Positions 10,076-24,029 of a stretch of 64,000 bases of DNA are shown here, one piece after another. How positions within the stretch are numbered: position 1 is the stretch's first letter; every line of letters starts with the position of its first letter. A model generated the notes under the pieces. The model was not told where the DNA came from and did not search any database. It worked only from the letters and a program-made list of their open reading frames with translations. The DNA is from Nematostella vectensis (Eukaryota; Cnidaria; Anthozoa; Actiniaria; Edwardsiidae). The stretch is taken from NCBI RefSeq assembly GCF_932526225.1, contig NC_064047.1, positions 248,001 to 312,000 on the forward strand, read 5' to 3'. The translations under genes were made by a program, and so were the position numbers.

Positions 10076-12063
10076 AAAAGACCTTGCTTAATAAACAAAG
10101 ACATGTTACAAACTTATTTAATAATAGGTTACAACTGCAATATTGTATAAAGAGAGTCCCCCTCCCTTCCCCCTGATATTGTTGACATTATGCTCAATAA
10201 ACTGTTACCTCTCCCCTCTCCACCAGTTAAGCATTCTATGTATGCTTCCGTGTACAAAATGCACCCCTTCAAATAGAACATTAAAGTGCACATACTTGTT
10301 TACTTCCTCAAACTCTTTGCTTTGTGTTTTTTGTTAACTTCCTAGGAACAAATTGAATACATATAATCAATAAATCCAGCAAGCTTATTTTGCAAACTCA
10401 CTTTTTTTATTATTTTTGCGCAAAACCAATCAGGATTAATGGGGTCAAGCACAAAGAAAGAAAACGAATAAAAAAAAAGCCCATTGGCCTGGGATCGAAC
10501 CCGGTCTGAAGAACAAAACGGAAACCATACATACGGATTACCCAATCGGTATGGCAGCACAAGGCTTTTACGGAAGGCTGTAAAGAACCCGAAGGCCCCA
10601 AGCACCGATATTTCCGAGCGAATATGCTGTACAACACTCTTGCAAGGTTATCCCAACCCGCGCATTAATGGGGAGGACAATAACCAGGATCCCAGGCCTG
10701 TAATACGGTTACGCCACGCACAGCTCGCCGAGATTGTGGATGACAAAAAATAGATGTCTATTTGGGCGTCTTGGGTCCCTTGGGGACTCGCCATGCGCAC
10801 GGGCGCATCTCTTTTATTGTGTACATGACATCAAATTAGCGAAGAAAAAAGACGCTGTTTTGGTATCATGTGAAAAGCATAAAATAAATAGAAATAAAGA
10901 CGTAAGTTGGGAGAATATTGACATATTCATATTAGAATATTGACAAAATCCGCAATATTGTCTACGCTGACTAAGTAAAGCTATATTTTACTTTAAAGGG
11001 GCAGCAGCATAGTACTGCGCATGTCTGGAGTCAGTGTTTATTGTAGGCTTTTAAGTGTCAACAAACAGTTGAACTTTTTAAAAGCTGTCAATACCTTATT
11101 AAATAATATGCAATATTATATTGAAAACTATGTTAATGGACAGTTTGTGGTCATTTTTTTTTGTTTTGTTTAAGGTCTCCCACATGTATCAAAAAGTATT
11201 AGAATTTCACTGAAGTTCATTGAGTCAGGGCTCTAGAGCTATTGCAAATCTCTTAAACATGACACTCCCCCTTTAAAGGAAAGTAAAAAAAAATCAAAAT
11301 TGTTGGTGGGGGTCTCTGCTGTGTTTGTTTTCCTTTTAGTTTTGTTCTATTATTATTATTATTTTCTTTTTTAGAGTGGGAGGGGAATTCAGCTAAAAAT
11401 AGCCAAGGGTCAATTCAAGCAACTAGTACAAAAGATGTTTTTTTGCAGTCCTTTATTCAATATATTCAAGGTTATTATGCAATTCTGTTGTTTGACTGCA
11501 TATATATATTTTTTCTTTCTTTTCATTACAAGTGCTATATGTGTAAGTGGTGACCATAGCTATGATTACTATTATTTAGAATAATTTTTTACCTACTAAC
11601 AGAAAACAACTTGACTGCAAAACACTTACTGTAGGGCACTCGATATTAGGCATTACTTTCATGTGGATGTAAGGTTGAAATGTCAAAACTTTCATTAACC
11701 CGTGAACTACGCTTTAGCGTATCACACTTTGTTGTGATCTGATTCTATTGTTCTTTTTTGTGTTTTACTAACTATTACCGTTTAACTATCACACTTTGTT
11801 TCACGGGTTAATGAAAACCACTCTAATTACTTACAGTAGTTCTTTTTTAATATTATCATTTACTTGTATAATTTAGATGAGCAATACATATTTCTTTATG
11901 GCTTTGTAGAGCTCATCTCGTTTCTCATAAATAACAAACTAAATGAAGTTTGTTCTTATTTTGGTGCAAAGGAATCTACAGTAGTTTTCTAATCAGATAA
12001 TTGTTTTTCTTTTAACACTCACCTGTTATTTCAACAGCCTTACTTGAGTTTGCTTGTCTCAGA
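10076..12063. repeat. 2-kb array unit 6 (1,988 bp)
   Basis: B box (minus) at 10491-10501. It shares GATTAATGGGG (about 10,434) and AATAGATGTCTA (about 10,750) only with unit 9, its partner in the duplicated block. Confidence 0.97.
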
Positions 12064-14055
12064 AAAAGACCTTGCTTAATAAACAAAGACATGTTACAAA
12101 CTTATTTAATAATAGGTTACAACTGCAATATTGTATAAAGAGAGTCCCCCTCCCTTCCCCCTGATTTTGTTGACATTATGCTCAATAAACTGTTACCTCT
12201 CCCCTCTCCACCAGTTAAGCATTCTATGTATGCTTCCGTGTACAAAATGCGCCCCTTCAAATAGAACATTAAAGTGCACATACTTGTTTACTTCCTCAAA
12301 CTCTTTGCTTTGTGTTTTTTGTTAACTTCCTAGGAACAAATTGAATACATATAATCAATAAATCCAGCAAGCTTATTTTGCAAACTCACTTTTTTTATTA
12401 TTTTTGCGCAAAACCAATCAGGATTAGGGGGGTCAAGCACAAAGAAAGAAAACGAATAAAAAAAAAGCCCATTGGCCTGGGATCGAACCCGGTCTGAAGA
12501 ACAAAACGGAAACCATACATACGGATTACCCAATCGGTATGGCAGCACAAGGCTTTTACGGAAGGCTGTAAAGAACCCGAAGGCCCCAAGCACCGATATT
12601 TCCGAGCGAATATGCTGTACAACACTCTTGCAAGGTTATCCCAACCCGCGCATTAATGGGGAGGACAATAACCAGGATCCCAGGCCTGTAATACGGTTAC
12701 GCCACGCACAGCTCGCCGAGATTGTGGATGACAAAAAATAGAGGTCTATTTGGGCGTCTTGGGTCCCTTGGGGACTCGCCATGCGCACGGGCGCATCTCT
12801 TTTATTGTGTACATGACATCAAATTAGCGAAGAAAAAAGACGCTGTTTTGGTATCATGTGAAAAGCATAAAATAAATAGAAATAAAGACGTAAGTGGGGA
12901 GAATATTGACATATTCATATTAGAATATTGACAAAATCCGCAATATTGTCTACGCTGACTAAGTAAAGCTATATTTTACTTTAAAGGGGCAGCAGCATAG
13001 TACTGCGCATGTCTGGAGTCAGTGTTTATTGTAGGCTTTTAAGTGTCAACAAACAGTTGAACTTTTTAAAAGCTGTCAATACCTTATTAAATAATATGCA
13101 ATATTATATTGAAAACTATGTTAATGGACAGTTTGTGGTCATTTTTTTTGTTTTGTTTAAGGTCTCCCACATGTACCAAAAAGTATTAGAATTTCACTGA
13201 AGTTCATTGAGTCAGGGCTCTAGAGCTATTGCAAATCTCTTAAACATGACACTCCACCTTTAAAGGAAAGTAAAAAAAAATCAAAATTGTTGGTGGGGGT
13301 CTCTGCTGTGTTTGTTTGCCTTTTAGTTTTGTTCTATTATTATTATTATTTTCTTTTTTAGAGTGGGAGGGGAATTCAGCTAAAAATAGCCAAGGGCCAA
13401 TTCAAGCAACTAGTACAAAAGATGTTTTTTTGCAGTCCTTTATTCAATATATTCAAGGTTATCATGCAATTCTGTTGTTTGACTGCATATATATATATAT
13501 TTTTTCTTTCTTTTCATTACAAGTTCTATATGTGTAAGTGGTGACCATAGCTATGATTACTATTATTTAGAATATTTTTTTACCTACTAAAAGAAAACAA
13601 CTTGGCTGCAAAACACTTACTGTAGGGCACTCAATATTAGGCATTACCTTCATGTGGATGTAAGGTTGAAATGTCAAAACCTTCATTAACCCGTGAACTA
13701 CGCTTTAGCGTATTACACTTTGTTGTGATCTGAGTCTATTGTTCTTTTTTGTGTTTTACTAACTATAACTGTTTAACTATCACACCTTGTTTCACGAGTT
13801 AATGAAAACCACTCTAATTACTTACAGTAATTCTTTTTTAATATTATTATTTACTTGTATAATTTAGATGAGCAATACATATTTCTTCTTGGCCTTGTAG
13901 AGCTCATCTCGTTCCTCAAAAATAACAAACGAAATGAAGTTTGTTCTTATTTTGGTGCAAAGGAATCTACAGTAGTTTTCTAATCAGAGAATTGTTTTTC
14001 TTTTAACACTCACCTGTTATTTCAACAGCTCTTACTTGAGTTTGCTTGTCTCAGA
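12064..14055. repeat. 2-kb array unit 7 (1,992 bp); start of the second block copy
   Basis: B box (minus) at 12479-12489. Its leader variant GATTTTGTTG (about 12,163) is shared with unit 10, and its 3' half matches unit 4 (TTTGTTTGCCTTTTAG, CAAGGGCCAATT). Confidence 0.97.
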
Positions 14056-16042
14056 AATATACCTTGCTTAATAAACAAAGACATGTTACAAACTTATTTA
14101 ATAATAGGTAACAACTGCAATATTGTATGAAGAGAGTGCCCCTCTCTTCCCCCTGCTATTGTTGAAATTATGCACAATAAACTTTTACCTCTTCCCTCTC
14201 CACCAGTTAAGCATTCTATGTATGCTTCCCTGTACAAAATGCACCCCTTCAAATAGAACATTAAAGTGCACATACTTGTTTACTTCCTCAAACTCTTTGC
14301 TTTGTGTTTTTTGTTAACTTCCTAGGAACAAATTGAATACATATAATCAATAAATCCAGCAAGCTTATTTTGCAAACTCACTTTTTTTATTATTTTTGTG
14401 CAAAACCAATCAGGATTAGGGGGGTCAAGCACAAAGAAAGAAAACGAATAAAAAAAAAGCCCATTGGCCTGGGATCGAACCCGGTCTGAAGAACAAAACG
14501 GAAACCATACATACGGATTACCCAATCGGTATGGCAGCACAAGGCTTTTACGGAAGGCTGTAAAGAACCCGAAGGCCCCAAGCACCGATATTTCCGAGCG
14601 AATATGCTGTACAACACTCTTGCAAGGTTATCCCAACCCGCGCATTAATGGGGAGGACAATAACCAGGATCCCAGGCCTGTAATACGGTTACGCCACGCA
14701 CAGCTCGCCGAGATTGTGGATGACAAAAAATAGAGGTCTATTTGGGCGTCTTGGGTCCCTTGGGGACTCGCCATGCGCACGGGCGCATCTCTTTTATTGT
14801 GTACATGACATCAAATTAGCGAAGAAAAAAGACGCTGTTTTGGTATCATGTGAAAAGCATAAAATAAATAGAAATAAAGACGTAAGTTGGGAGAATATTG
14901 ACATATTCATATTAGAATATTGACAAAATCCGCAATATTGTCTACGCTGACTAAGTAAAGCTATATTTTACTTTAAAGGGGCAGCAGCATAGTACTGCGC
15001 ATGTCTGGAGTCAGTGTTTATTGTAGGCTTTTAAGTGTCAACAAACAGTTGAACTTTTTAAAAGCTGTCAATACCTTATTAAATAATATGCAATATTATA
15101 TTGAAAACTATGTTAATGGACAGTTTGTGGTCATTTTTTTTGTTTTGTTTAAGGTCTCCCACATGTACCAAAAAGTATTAGAATTTCACTGAAGTTCATT
15201 GAGTCAGGGCTCTATAGCTATTGCAAATCTCTTAAACATGACACTCCCCCTTTAAAGGAAAGTAAAAAAAAATCAAAATTGTTGGTGGGGGTCTCTGCTG
15301 TGTTTGTTTTCCTTTTAGTTTTGTTCTATTATTATTATTATTTTCTTTTTTAGAGTGGGAGGGGAATTCAGCTAAAAATAGCCAAGGGTCAATTCAAGCA
15401 ACTAGTACAAAAGATGTTTTTTTGCAGTCCTTTATTCAATATATTCAAGGTTATTATGCAATTCTGTTGTTTGACTGCATATATATATTTTTTCTTTCTT
15501 TTCATTACAAGTGCTATATGTGTAAGTGGTGACCATAGCTATGATTACTATTATTTAGAATAATTTTTTACCTACTAACAGAAAACAACTTGACTGCAAA
15601 ACACTTACTGTAGGGCACTCGATATTAGGCATTACTTTCATGTGGATGTAAGGTTGAAATGTCAAAACTTTCATTAACCCGTGAACTACGCTTTAGCGTA
15701 TCACACTTTGTTGTGATCTGATTCTATTGTTCTTTTTTGTGTTTTACTAACTATTACAGTTTAGCTATCACACTTTGTTTCACGGGTTAATGAAAACCAC
15801 TCTAATTACTTACAGTAGTTCTTTTTTAATATTATCATTTACTTGTATAATTTAGATGAGCAATACATATTTCTTTATGGCTTTGTAGAGCTCATCTCGT
15901 TTCTCATAAATAACAAACTAAATGAAGTTTGTTCTTATTTTGGTGCAAAGGAATCTACAGTAGTTTTCTAATCAGATAATTGTTTTTCTTTTAACACTCA
16001 CCTGTTATTTCAACAGCCTTACTTGAGTTTGCTTGTCTCAGA
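14056..16042. repeat. 2-kb array unit 8 (1,987 bp)
   Basis: B box (minus) at 14471-14481. Near-identical partner of unit 5. One visible leader difference: CTTTTACCT at about 14,181, against CTTCTACCT in unit 5. Confidence 0.97.
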
Positions 16043-18030
16043 AAAAGACCTTGCTTAATAAACAAAGACATGTTACAAACTTATTTAATAATAGGTTACA
16101 ACTGCAATATTGTATAAAGAGAGTCCCCCTCCCTTCCCCCTGATATTGTTGACATTATGCTCAATAAACTGTTACCTCTCCCCTCTCCACCAGTTAAGCA
16201 TTCTATGTATGCTTCCGTGTACAAAATGCACCCCTTCAAATAGAACATTAAAGTGCACATACTTGTTTACTTCCTCAAACTCTTTGCTTTGTGTTTTTTG
16301 TTAACTTCCTAGGAACAAATTGAATACATATAATCAATAAATCCAGCAAGCTTATTTTGCAAACTCACTTTTTTTATTATTTTTGCGCAAAACCAATCAG
16401 GATTAATGGGGTCAAGCACAAAGAAAGAAAACGAATAAAAAAAAAGCCCATTGGCCTGGGATCGAACCCGGTCTGAAGAACAAAACGGAAACCATACATA
16501 CGGATTACCCAATCGGTATGGCAGCACAAGGCTTTTACGGAAGGCTGTAAAGAACCCGAAGGCCCCAAGCACCGATATTTCCGAGCGAATATGCTGTACA
16601 ACACTCTTGCAAGGTTATCCCAACCCGCGCATTAATGGGGAGGACAATAACCAGGATCCCAGGCCTGTAATACGGTTACGCCACGCACAGCTCGCCGAGA
16701 TTGTGGATGACAAAAAATAGATGTCTATTTGGGCGTCTTGGGTCCCTTGGGGACTCGCCATGCGCACGGGCGCATCTCTTTTATTGTGTACATGACATCA
16801 AATTAGCGAAGAAAAAAGACGCTGTTTTGGTATCATGTGAAAAGCATAAAATAAATAGAAATAAAGACGTAAGTTGGGAGAATATTGACATATTCATATA
16901 AGAATATTGACAAAATCCGCAATATTGTCTACGCTGACTAAGTAAAGCTATATTTTACTTTAAAGGGGCAGCAGCATAGTACTGCGCATGTCTGGAGTCA
17001 GTGTTTATTGTAGGCTTTTAAGTGTCAACAAACAGTTGAACTTTTTAAAAGCTGTCAATACCTTATTAAATAATATGCAATATTATATTGAAAACTATGT
17101 TAATGGACAGTTTGTGGTCATTTTTTTTTGTTTTGTTTAAGGTCTCCCACATGTATCAAAAAGTATTAGAATTTCACTGAAGTTCATTGAGTCAGGGCTC
17201 TAGAGCTATTGCAAATCTCTTAAACATGACACTCCCCCTTTAAAGGAAAGTAAAAAAAAATCAAAATTGTTGGTGGGGGTCTCTGCTGTGTTTGTTTTCC
17301 TTTTAGTTTTGTTCTATTATTATTATTATTTTCTTTTTTAGAGTGGGAGGGGAATTCAGCTAAAAATAGCCAAGGGTCAATTCAAGCAACTAGTACAAAA
17401 GATGTTTTTTTGCAGTCCTTTATTCAATATATTCAAGGTTATTATGCAATTCTGTTGTTTGACTGCATATATATATTTTTTCTTTCTTTTCATTACAAGT
17501 GCTATATGTGTAAGTGGTGACCATAGCTATGATTACTATTATTTAGAATAATTTTTTACCTACTAACAGAAAACAACTTGACTGCAAAACACTTACTGTA
17601 GGGCACTCGATATTAGGCATTACTTTCATGTGGATGTAAGGTTGAAATGTCAAAACTTTCATTAACCCGTGAACTACGCTTTAGCGTATCACACTTTGTT
17701 GTGATCTGATTCTATTGTTCTTTTTTGTGTTTTACTAACTATTACCGTTTAACTATCACACTTTGTTTCACGGGTTAATGAAAACCACTCTAATTACTTA
17801 CAGTAGTTCTTTTTTAATATTATCATTTACTTGTATAATTTAGATGAGCAATACATATTTCTTTATGGCTTTGTAGAGCTCATCTCGTTTCTCATAAATA
17901 ACAAACTAAATGAAGTTTGTTCTTATTTTGGTGCAAAGGAATCTACAGTAGTTTTCTAATCAGATAATTGTTTTTCTTTTAACACTCACCTGTTATTTCA
18001 ACAGCCTTACTTGAGTTTGCTTGTCTCAGA
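16043..18030. repeat. 2-kb array unit 9 (1,988 bp)
   Basis: B box (minus) at 16458-16468. Near-identical partner of unit 6. A private change CATATAAGAATATT near 16,896 replaces CATATTAGAATATT. Confidence 0.97.
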
Positions 18031-20031
18031 AAAAGACCTTGCTTAATAAACAAAGACATGTTACAAACTTATTTAATAATAGGTTACAACTGCAATATTG
18101 TATAAAGAGAGTCCCCCTCCCTTCCCCCTGATTTTGTTGACATTATGCTCAATAAACTGTTACCTCTCCCCTCTCCACCAGTTAAGCATTCTATGTATGC
18201 TTCCGTGTACAAAATGCGCCCCTTCAAATAGAACATTAAAGTGCACATACTTGTTTACTTCCTCAAACTCTTTGCTTTGTGTTTTTTGTTAACTTCCTAG
18301 GAACAAATTGAATACATATAATCAATAAATCCAGCAAGCTTATTTTGCAAACTCACTTTTTTTTATTATTTTTGCGCAAAACCAATCAGGATTAGGGGGG
18401 TCAAGCACAAAGAAAGAAAACGAATAAAAAAAAAGCCCATTGGCCTGGGATCGAACCCGGTCTGAAGAACAAAACGGAAACCATACATACGGATTACCCA
18501 ATCGGTATGGCAGCACAAGGCTTTTACGGAAGGCTGTAAAGAACCCGAAGGCCCCAAGCACCGATATTTCCGAGCGAATATGCTGTACAACACTCTTGCA
18601 AGGTTATCCCAACCCGCGCATTAATGGGGAGGACAATAACCAGGATCCCAGGCCTGTAATACGGTTACGCCACGCACAGCTCGCCGAGATTGTGGATGAC
18701 AAAAAATAGAGGTCTATTTGGGCGTCTTGGGTCCCTTGGGGACTCGCCATGCGCACGGGCGCATCTCTTTTATTGTGTACATGACATCAAATTAGCGAAG
18801 AAAAAAGACGCTGTTTTGGTATCATGTGAAAAGCATAAAATAAATAGAAATAAAGACGTAAGTGGGGAGAATATTGACATATTCATATTAGAATATTGAC
18901 AAAATCCGCAATATTGTCTACGCTGACTAAGTAAAGCTATATTTTACTTTAAAGGGGCAGCAGCATAGTACTGCGCATGTCTGGAGTCAGTGTTTATTGT
19001 AGGCTTTTAAGTGTCAACAAACAGTTGAACTTTTTAAAAGCTGTCAATACCTTATTAAATAATATGCAATATTATATTGAAAACTATGTTAATGGACAGT
19101 TTGTGGTCATTTTTTTTGTTTTGTTTAAAGTCTCCCACATGTACCAAAAGCTCATAAGTCAGTATTAGAATTTCACTGAAGTTCATTGTGTCAGGGCTCT
19201 AGAGATATTGCAAATCTCTTAAACATGACACTCCCCCTTTAAAGGAAAGTAAAAAAAATCAAAATTGTTGGTGGGGGTCTCTGCTGTGTTTGTTTTCTTT
19301 TTAGTTTTGTTCTATTATTATTATTATTATTTTCTTTTTTAGAGGGGGAGGGGAATTCAGCTAAAAATAGCCAAGGGTCAATTCAAGCAACTAGTACAAA
19401 AGATGTTTTTTTGCAGTCCTTTATTCAATATATTCAAGGTTATTATGCAATTCTGTTGTTTGACTGCATATATATATTTTTTCTTTCTTTTCATTACAAG
19501 TGCTATATGTGTAAGTGGTGACCATAGCTATGATTACTATTATTTAGAATAATTTTTTACCTACTAACAGAAAACAACTTGACTGCAAAACACTTACTGT
19601 AGGGCACTCGATATTAGGCATTACTTTCATGTGGATGTAAGGTTGAAATGTCAAAACCTTCATTAACCCGTGAACTACGCTTTAGCGTATCACACTTTGT
19701 TGTGATCTGATTCTATTGTTCTTTTTTGTGTTTTACTAACTATTACCGTTTAACTATCACACTTTGTTTCACGGGTTAATGAAAACCACTCTAATTACTT
19801 ACAGTAGTTCTTTTTTAATATTATCATTTACTTGTATAATTTAGATGAGCAATACATATTTCTTTATGGCTTTGTAGAGCTCATCTCGTTTCTCATAAAT
19901 AACAAACTAAATGAAGCTTGTTCTTATTTTGGTGCAAAGGAATCTACAGTAGTTTTCTAATCAGATAATTGTTTTTCTTTTAACACTCACCTGTTATTTC
20001 AACAGCCTTACTTGAGTTTGCTTGTCTCAGA
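18031..20031. repeat. 2-kb array unit 10 (2,001 bp); mosaic
   Basis: B box (minus) at 18447-18457. The first 0.85 kb matches unit 7. After about 18,860-19,130 it switches to the subtype that retains GCTCATAAGTCA. Private change CTAGAGATATTG near 19,199. Confidence 0.97.
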
Positions 20032-22031
20032 AAAAGACCTTGCTTAATAAACAAAGACATGTTACAAACTTATTTAATAATAGGTTACAACTGCAATATT
20101 GTATAAAGAGAGTCCCCCTCCCTTCCCCCTGATATTGTTGACATTATGCTCAATAAACTGTTACCTCTCCCCTCTCCACCAGTAAAGCATTCTATGTATG
20201 CTTCCCTGTACAAAATGCGCCCCTTCAAATAGAACATTAAAGTGCACATACTTGTTTACTTCCTCAAACTCTTTGCTTTGTGTTTTTTGTTAACTTCCTA
20301 GGAACAAATTGAATACATATAATCAATAAATCCAGGTAGCTTATTTTGCAAACTCACTTTTTTTTATTATTTTTGCGCAAAACCAATCAGGATTAGTGTG
20401 GTCAAGCACAAAGAAAGAAAAAGAATAAAAAAAAGCCCATTGGCCTGGGATCGAACCCGGTCTGAAGAACAAAACGGAAACCATACATACGGATTACCCA
20501 ATCGGTATGGCAGCACAAGGCTTTTACGAAAGGCTGTAAAGAACCCGAAGGCCCCAAGCACCGATATTTCCGAGCGAATATGCTGTACAACACTCTTGCA
20601 AGGTTATCCCAACCCGCGCATTAATGGGGAGGACAATAACCAGGATCCCAGGCCTGTAATACGGTTACGCCACGCACAGCTCGCCGAGATTGTGGATGAC
20701 AAAAAATAGAGGTCTATTTGGGCGTCTTGGGTCCCTTGGGGACTCGCCATGCGCACGGGCGCATCTCTTTTATTGTGTACATGACATCAAATTAGCGAAG
20801 AAAAAAGACGCTGTTTTGGTATCATGTGAAAAGCATAAAATAAATAGAAATAAAGACGTAAGTGGGGAGAATATTGACATATTCATATTAGAATATTGAC
20901 AAAATCCGCAATATTGTCTACGCTGACTAAGTAAAGCTATAATTTACTTTAAAGCGGCAGCAGCATAGTACTGCGCATGTCTGGAGTCAGTGTTTATTGT
21001 AGGCTTTTAAGTGTCAACAAACAGTTGAACTTTTTAAAAGCTGTCAATACCTTATTAAATAATATGCAATATTATATTGAAAACTATGTTAATGGACAGT
21101 TTGTGGTCATTTTTTTTGTTTTGTTTAAAGTCTCCAACATGTACCAAAAGCTCATAAGTCAGTATTAGAATTTCACTGAAGTTCATTGTGTCAGGGCTCT
21201 AGAGCTATTGCAAATCTCTTAAACATGACACTCCCCCTTTAAAGGAAAGTAACAAAAAAAATCAAAATTGTTGGTGGGGGTCTCTGCTGTGTTTGTTTTC
21301 TTTTTAGTTTTGTTCTATTATTATTATTATTTTCTTTTTTAGAGGGGGAGGGGAATTCAGCTAAAAATAGCCAAGGGTCAATTCAAGCAACTAGTACAAA
21401 CGATGTTTTTTTGCAGTCCTTTATTCAATATATTCAAGGTTATTATGCAATTCTGTTGTTTGACTGCATATATATATTTTTTCTTTCTTTTCATTACAAG
21501 TGCTATATGTGTAAGTGGTGACCATAGCTATGATTACTATTATTTAGAATAATTTTTTACCTACTAACAGAAAACTACTTGACTGTAAAACACTTACTGT
21601 AGGGCACTCGATATTAGGCATTACTTTCATGTGGATGTAAGGTTGAAATGTCAAAACCTTCATTAACCCGTGAACTACGCTTTAGCGTATTACACTTTGT
21701 TGTGATCTGATTCTATTGTTCTTTTTTGTGTTTTACTATTTATTACCGTTTAACTATCACACTTTGTTTCACGGGTTAATGAAAACCACTCTAATTACTT
21801 ACAGTAGTTATTTTTTAATATTATCATTTACTTGTATAATTTAGATGAGCAATACATATTTCTTTATGGCTTTGTAGAGCTCATCTCGTTTCTCATAAAT
21901 AACAAACTAAATGAAGTTTGTTCTTATTTTGGTGCAAAGGAATCTACAGTAGTATTCTAATCAGATAATTGTTTTTCTTTTAACACTCACCTGTTATTTC
22001 AACAGCCTTACTTGAGTTTGCTTGTCTCAGA
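20032..22031. repeat. 2-kb array unit 11 (2,000 bp)
   Basis: B box (minus) at 20447-20457. GATTAGTGTGG and TACGAAAGGCTG are shared with units 13 and 24. TTAAAGCGGCAG near 20,949 changes the left end of the putative TTAA-flanked element. Confidence 0.97.
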
Positions 22032-24029
22032 AAAAGACCTTGCTTAATAAACAAATACATGTTACAAACTTATTTAATAATAGGTTACAACTGCAATATT
22101 GTATAAAGAGAGTCCCCTTCCCTTCCCCCTGATATTGTTGACATTATGCTCAATAAACTGTTACCTCTCCCCTCTCCACCAGTTAAGCATTCTATGTATG
22201 CTTCCCTGTACAAAATGCGCCCCTTCAAATAGAACATTAAAGTGCACATACTTGTTTACTTCCTCAAACTCTTTGCTTTGTGTTTTTTGTTAACTTCCTA
22301 GGAACAAATTGAATACATATAATCAATAAATCCAGGTAGCTTATTTTGCAAACTCACTTTTTTTTATTATTTTTGCGCAAAACCAATCAGGATTAGGGGG
22401 GTCAAGCACAAAGAAAGAAAACGAATAAAAAAAAAGCCCATTGGCCTGGGATCGAACCCGGTCTGAAGAACAAAACGGAAACCATACATACGGATTACCC
22501 AATCGGTATGGCAGCACAAGGCTTTTACGGAAGGCTGTAAAGAACCCGAAGGTCCCAAGCACCGATATTTCCGAGCGAATATGCTGTACAACACTCTTGC
22601 AAGGTTATCCCAACCCGCGCATTAATGGGGAGGACAATAACCAGGATTCCAGGCCTGTAATACGGTTACGCCACGCACAGCTCGCCGAGATTGTGGATGA
22701 CAGAAAATAGAGGTCTATTTGGGCGTCTTGGGTCCCTTGGGGATTTGCCATGCGCACGGTTTCATCTCTTTTATTGTGTACATGACATCAAATTAGCGAA
22801 GAAAAAAGACGCTGTTTTGGTATCATGTGAAAAGCATAAAATAAATAGAAATAAAGACGTAAGGGGGGGGAATATTGACATATTCATATTAGAATATTGA
22901 CAAAATCCGCAATATTGTCTACGCTGACTAAGTAAAGCTGTATTTTACCTTAAAGGGGCAGCAGCATAGTACTGCGCATGTCTGGAGTCAGTGTTTATTG
23001 TAGGCTTTTAAGTGTCTACAAACAGTTGAACTTTTTAAAAGCTGTCAATACCTTATTAAATAATATGCAATATTATATTGAAAACTATGTTAATGGACAG
23101 TTTGTGGTCATTTTTTTGTTTTGTTTAAAGTCTCCCACATGTACCAAAAGCTCATAAGTCAGTATTAGAATTTCACTGAAGTTCATTGTGTCAGGGCTCT
23201 AGAGCTATTGCAAATCTCTTAAACATGACACTCCCCCTTTAAAGGAAAGTAAAAAAAAATCAAAATTGTTGGTGGGGGTCTCTGCTGTGTTTGTTTTCTT
23301 TTTAGTTTTGTTCTATTATTATTATTAATTTCTTTTTTAGAGGGGGAGGGGAATTCAGCTAAAAATAGCCAAGGGTCAATTCAAGCAACTAGTACAAAAG
23401 ATGTTTTTTTGCAGTCCTTTATTCAATATATTCAAGGTTATCATGCAATTCTGTTGTTTGACTGCATATATATATTTTTTCTTTCTTTTCATTACAAGTG
23501 CTATATGTGTAAGTGGTGACCATAGCTATGATTACTATTATTTAGAATAATTTTTTACCTACTAACAGAAAACAACTTGACTGCAAAACACTTACTGTAG
23601 GGCACTCGATATTAGGCATTACTTTCATGTGGATGTAAGGTTGAAATGTCAAAACTTTCATTAACCCGTGAACTACGCTTTAGCGTATCACACTTTGTTG
23701 TGATCTGATTCTATTGTTCTTTTTTGTGTTTTACTAACTATTACCGTTTAACTATCACACTTTGTTTCACGGGTTAATGAAAACCACTCTAATTACTTAC
23801 AGTAGTTCTTTTTTAATATTATCATTTACTTGTATAATTTAGATGAGCAATACATATTTCTTTATGGCTTTGTAGAGCTCATCTCGTTTCTCATAAATAA
23901 CAAACTAAATGAAGTTTGTTCTTATTTTGGTGCAAAGGAATCTACAGTAGTTTTCTAATCAGATAATTGTTTTTCTTTTAACACTCACCTGTTATTTCAA
24001 CAGCCTTACTTGAGTTTGCTTGTCTCAGA
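22032..24029. repeat. 2-kb array unit 12 (1,998 bp)
   Basis: B box (minus) at 22448-22458. GGATTCCAGG near 22,645 changes one base of the 11-bp inverted-repeat arm; GGATTTGCCATG and CGGTTTCATC near 22,741-22,765 are otherwise unusual. CGAAGGTCCC is shared with units 18-21 and 25. Confidence 0.97.
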
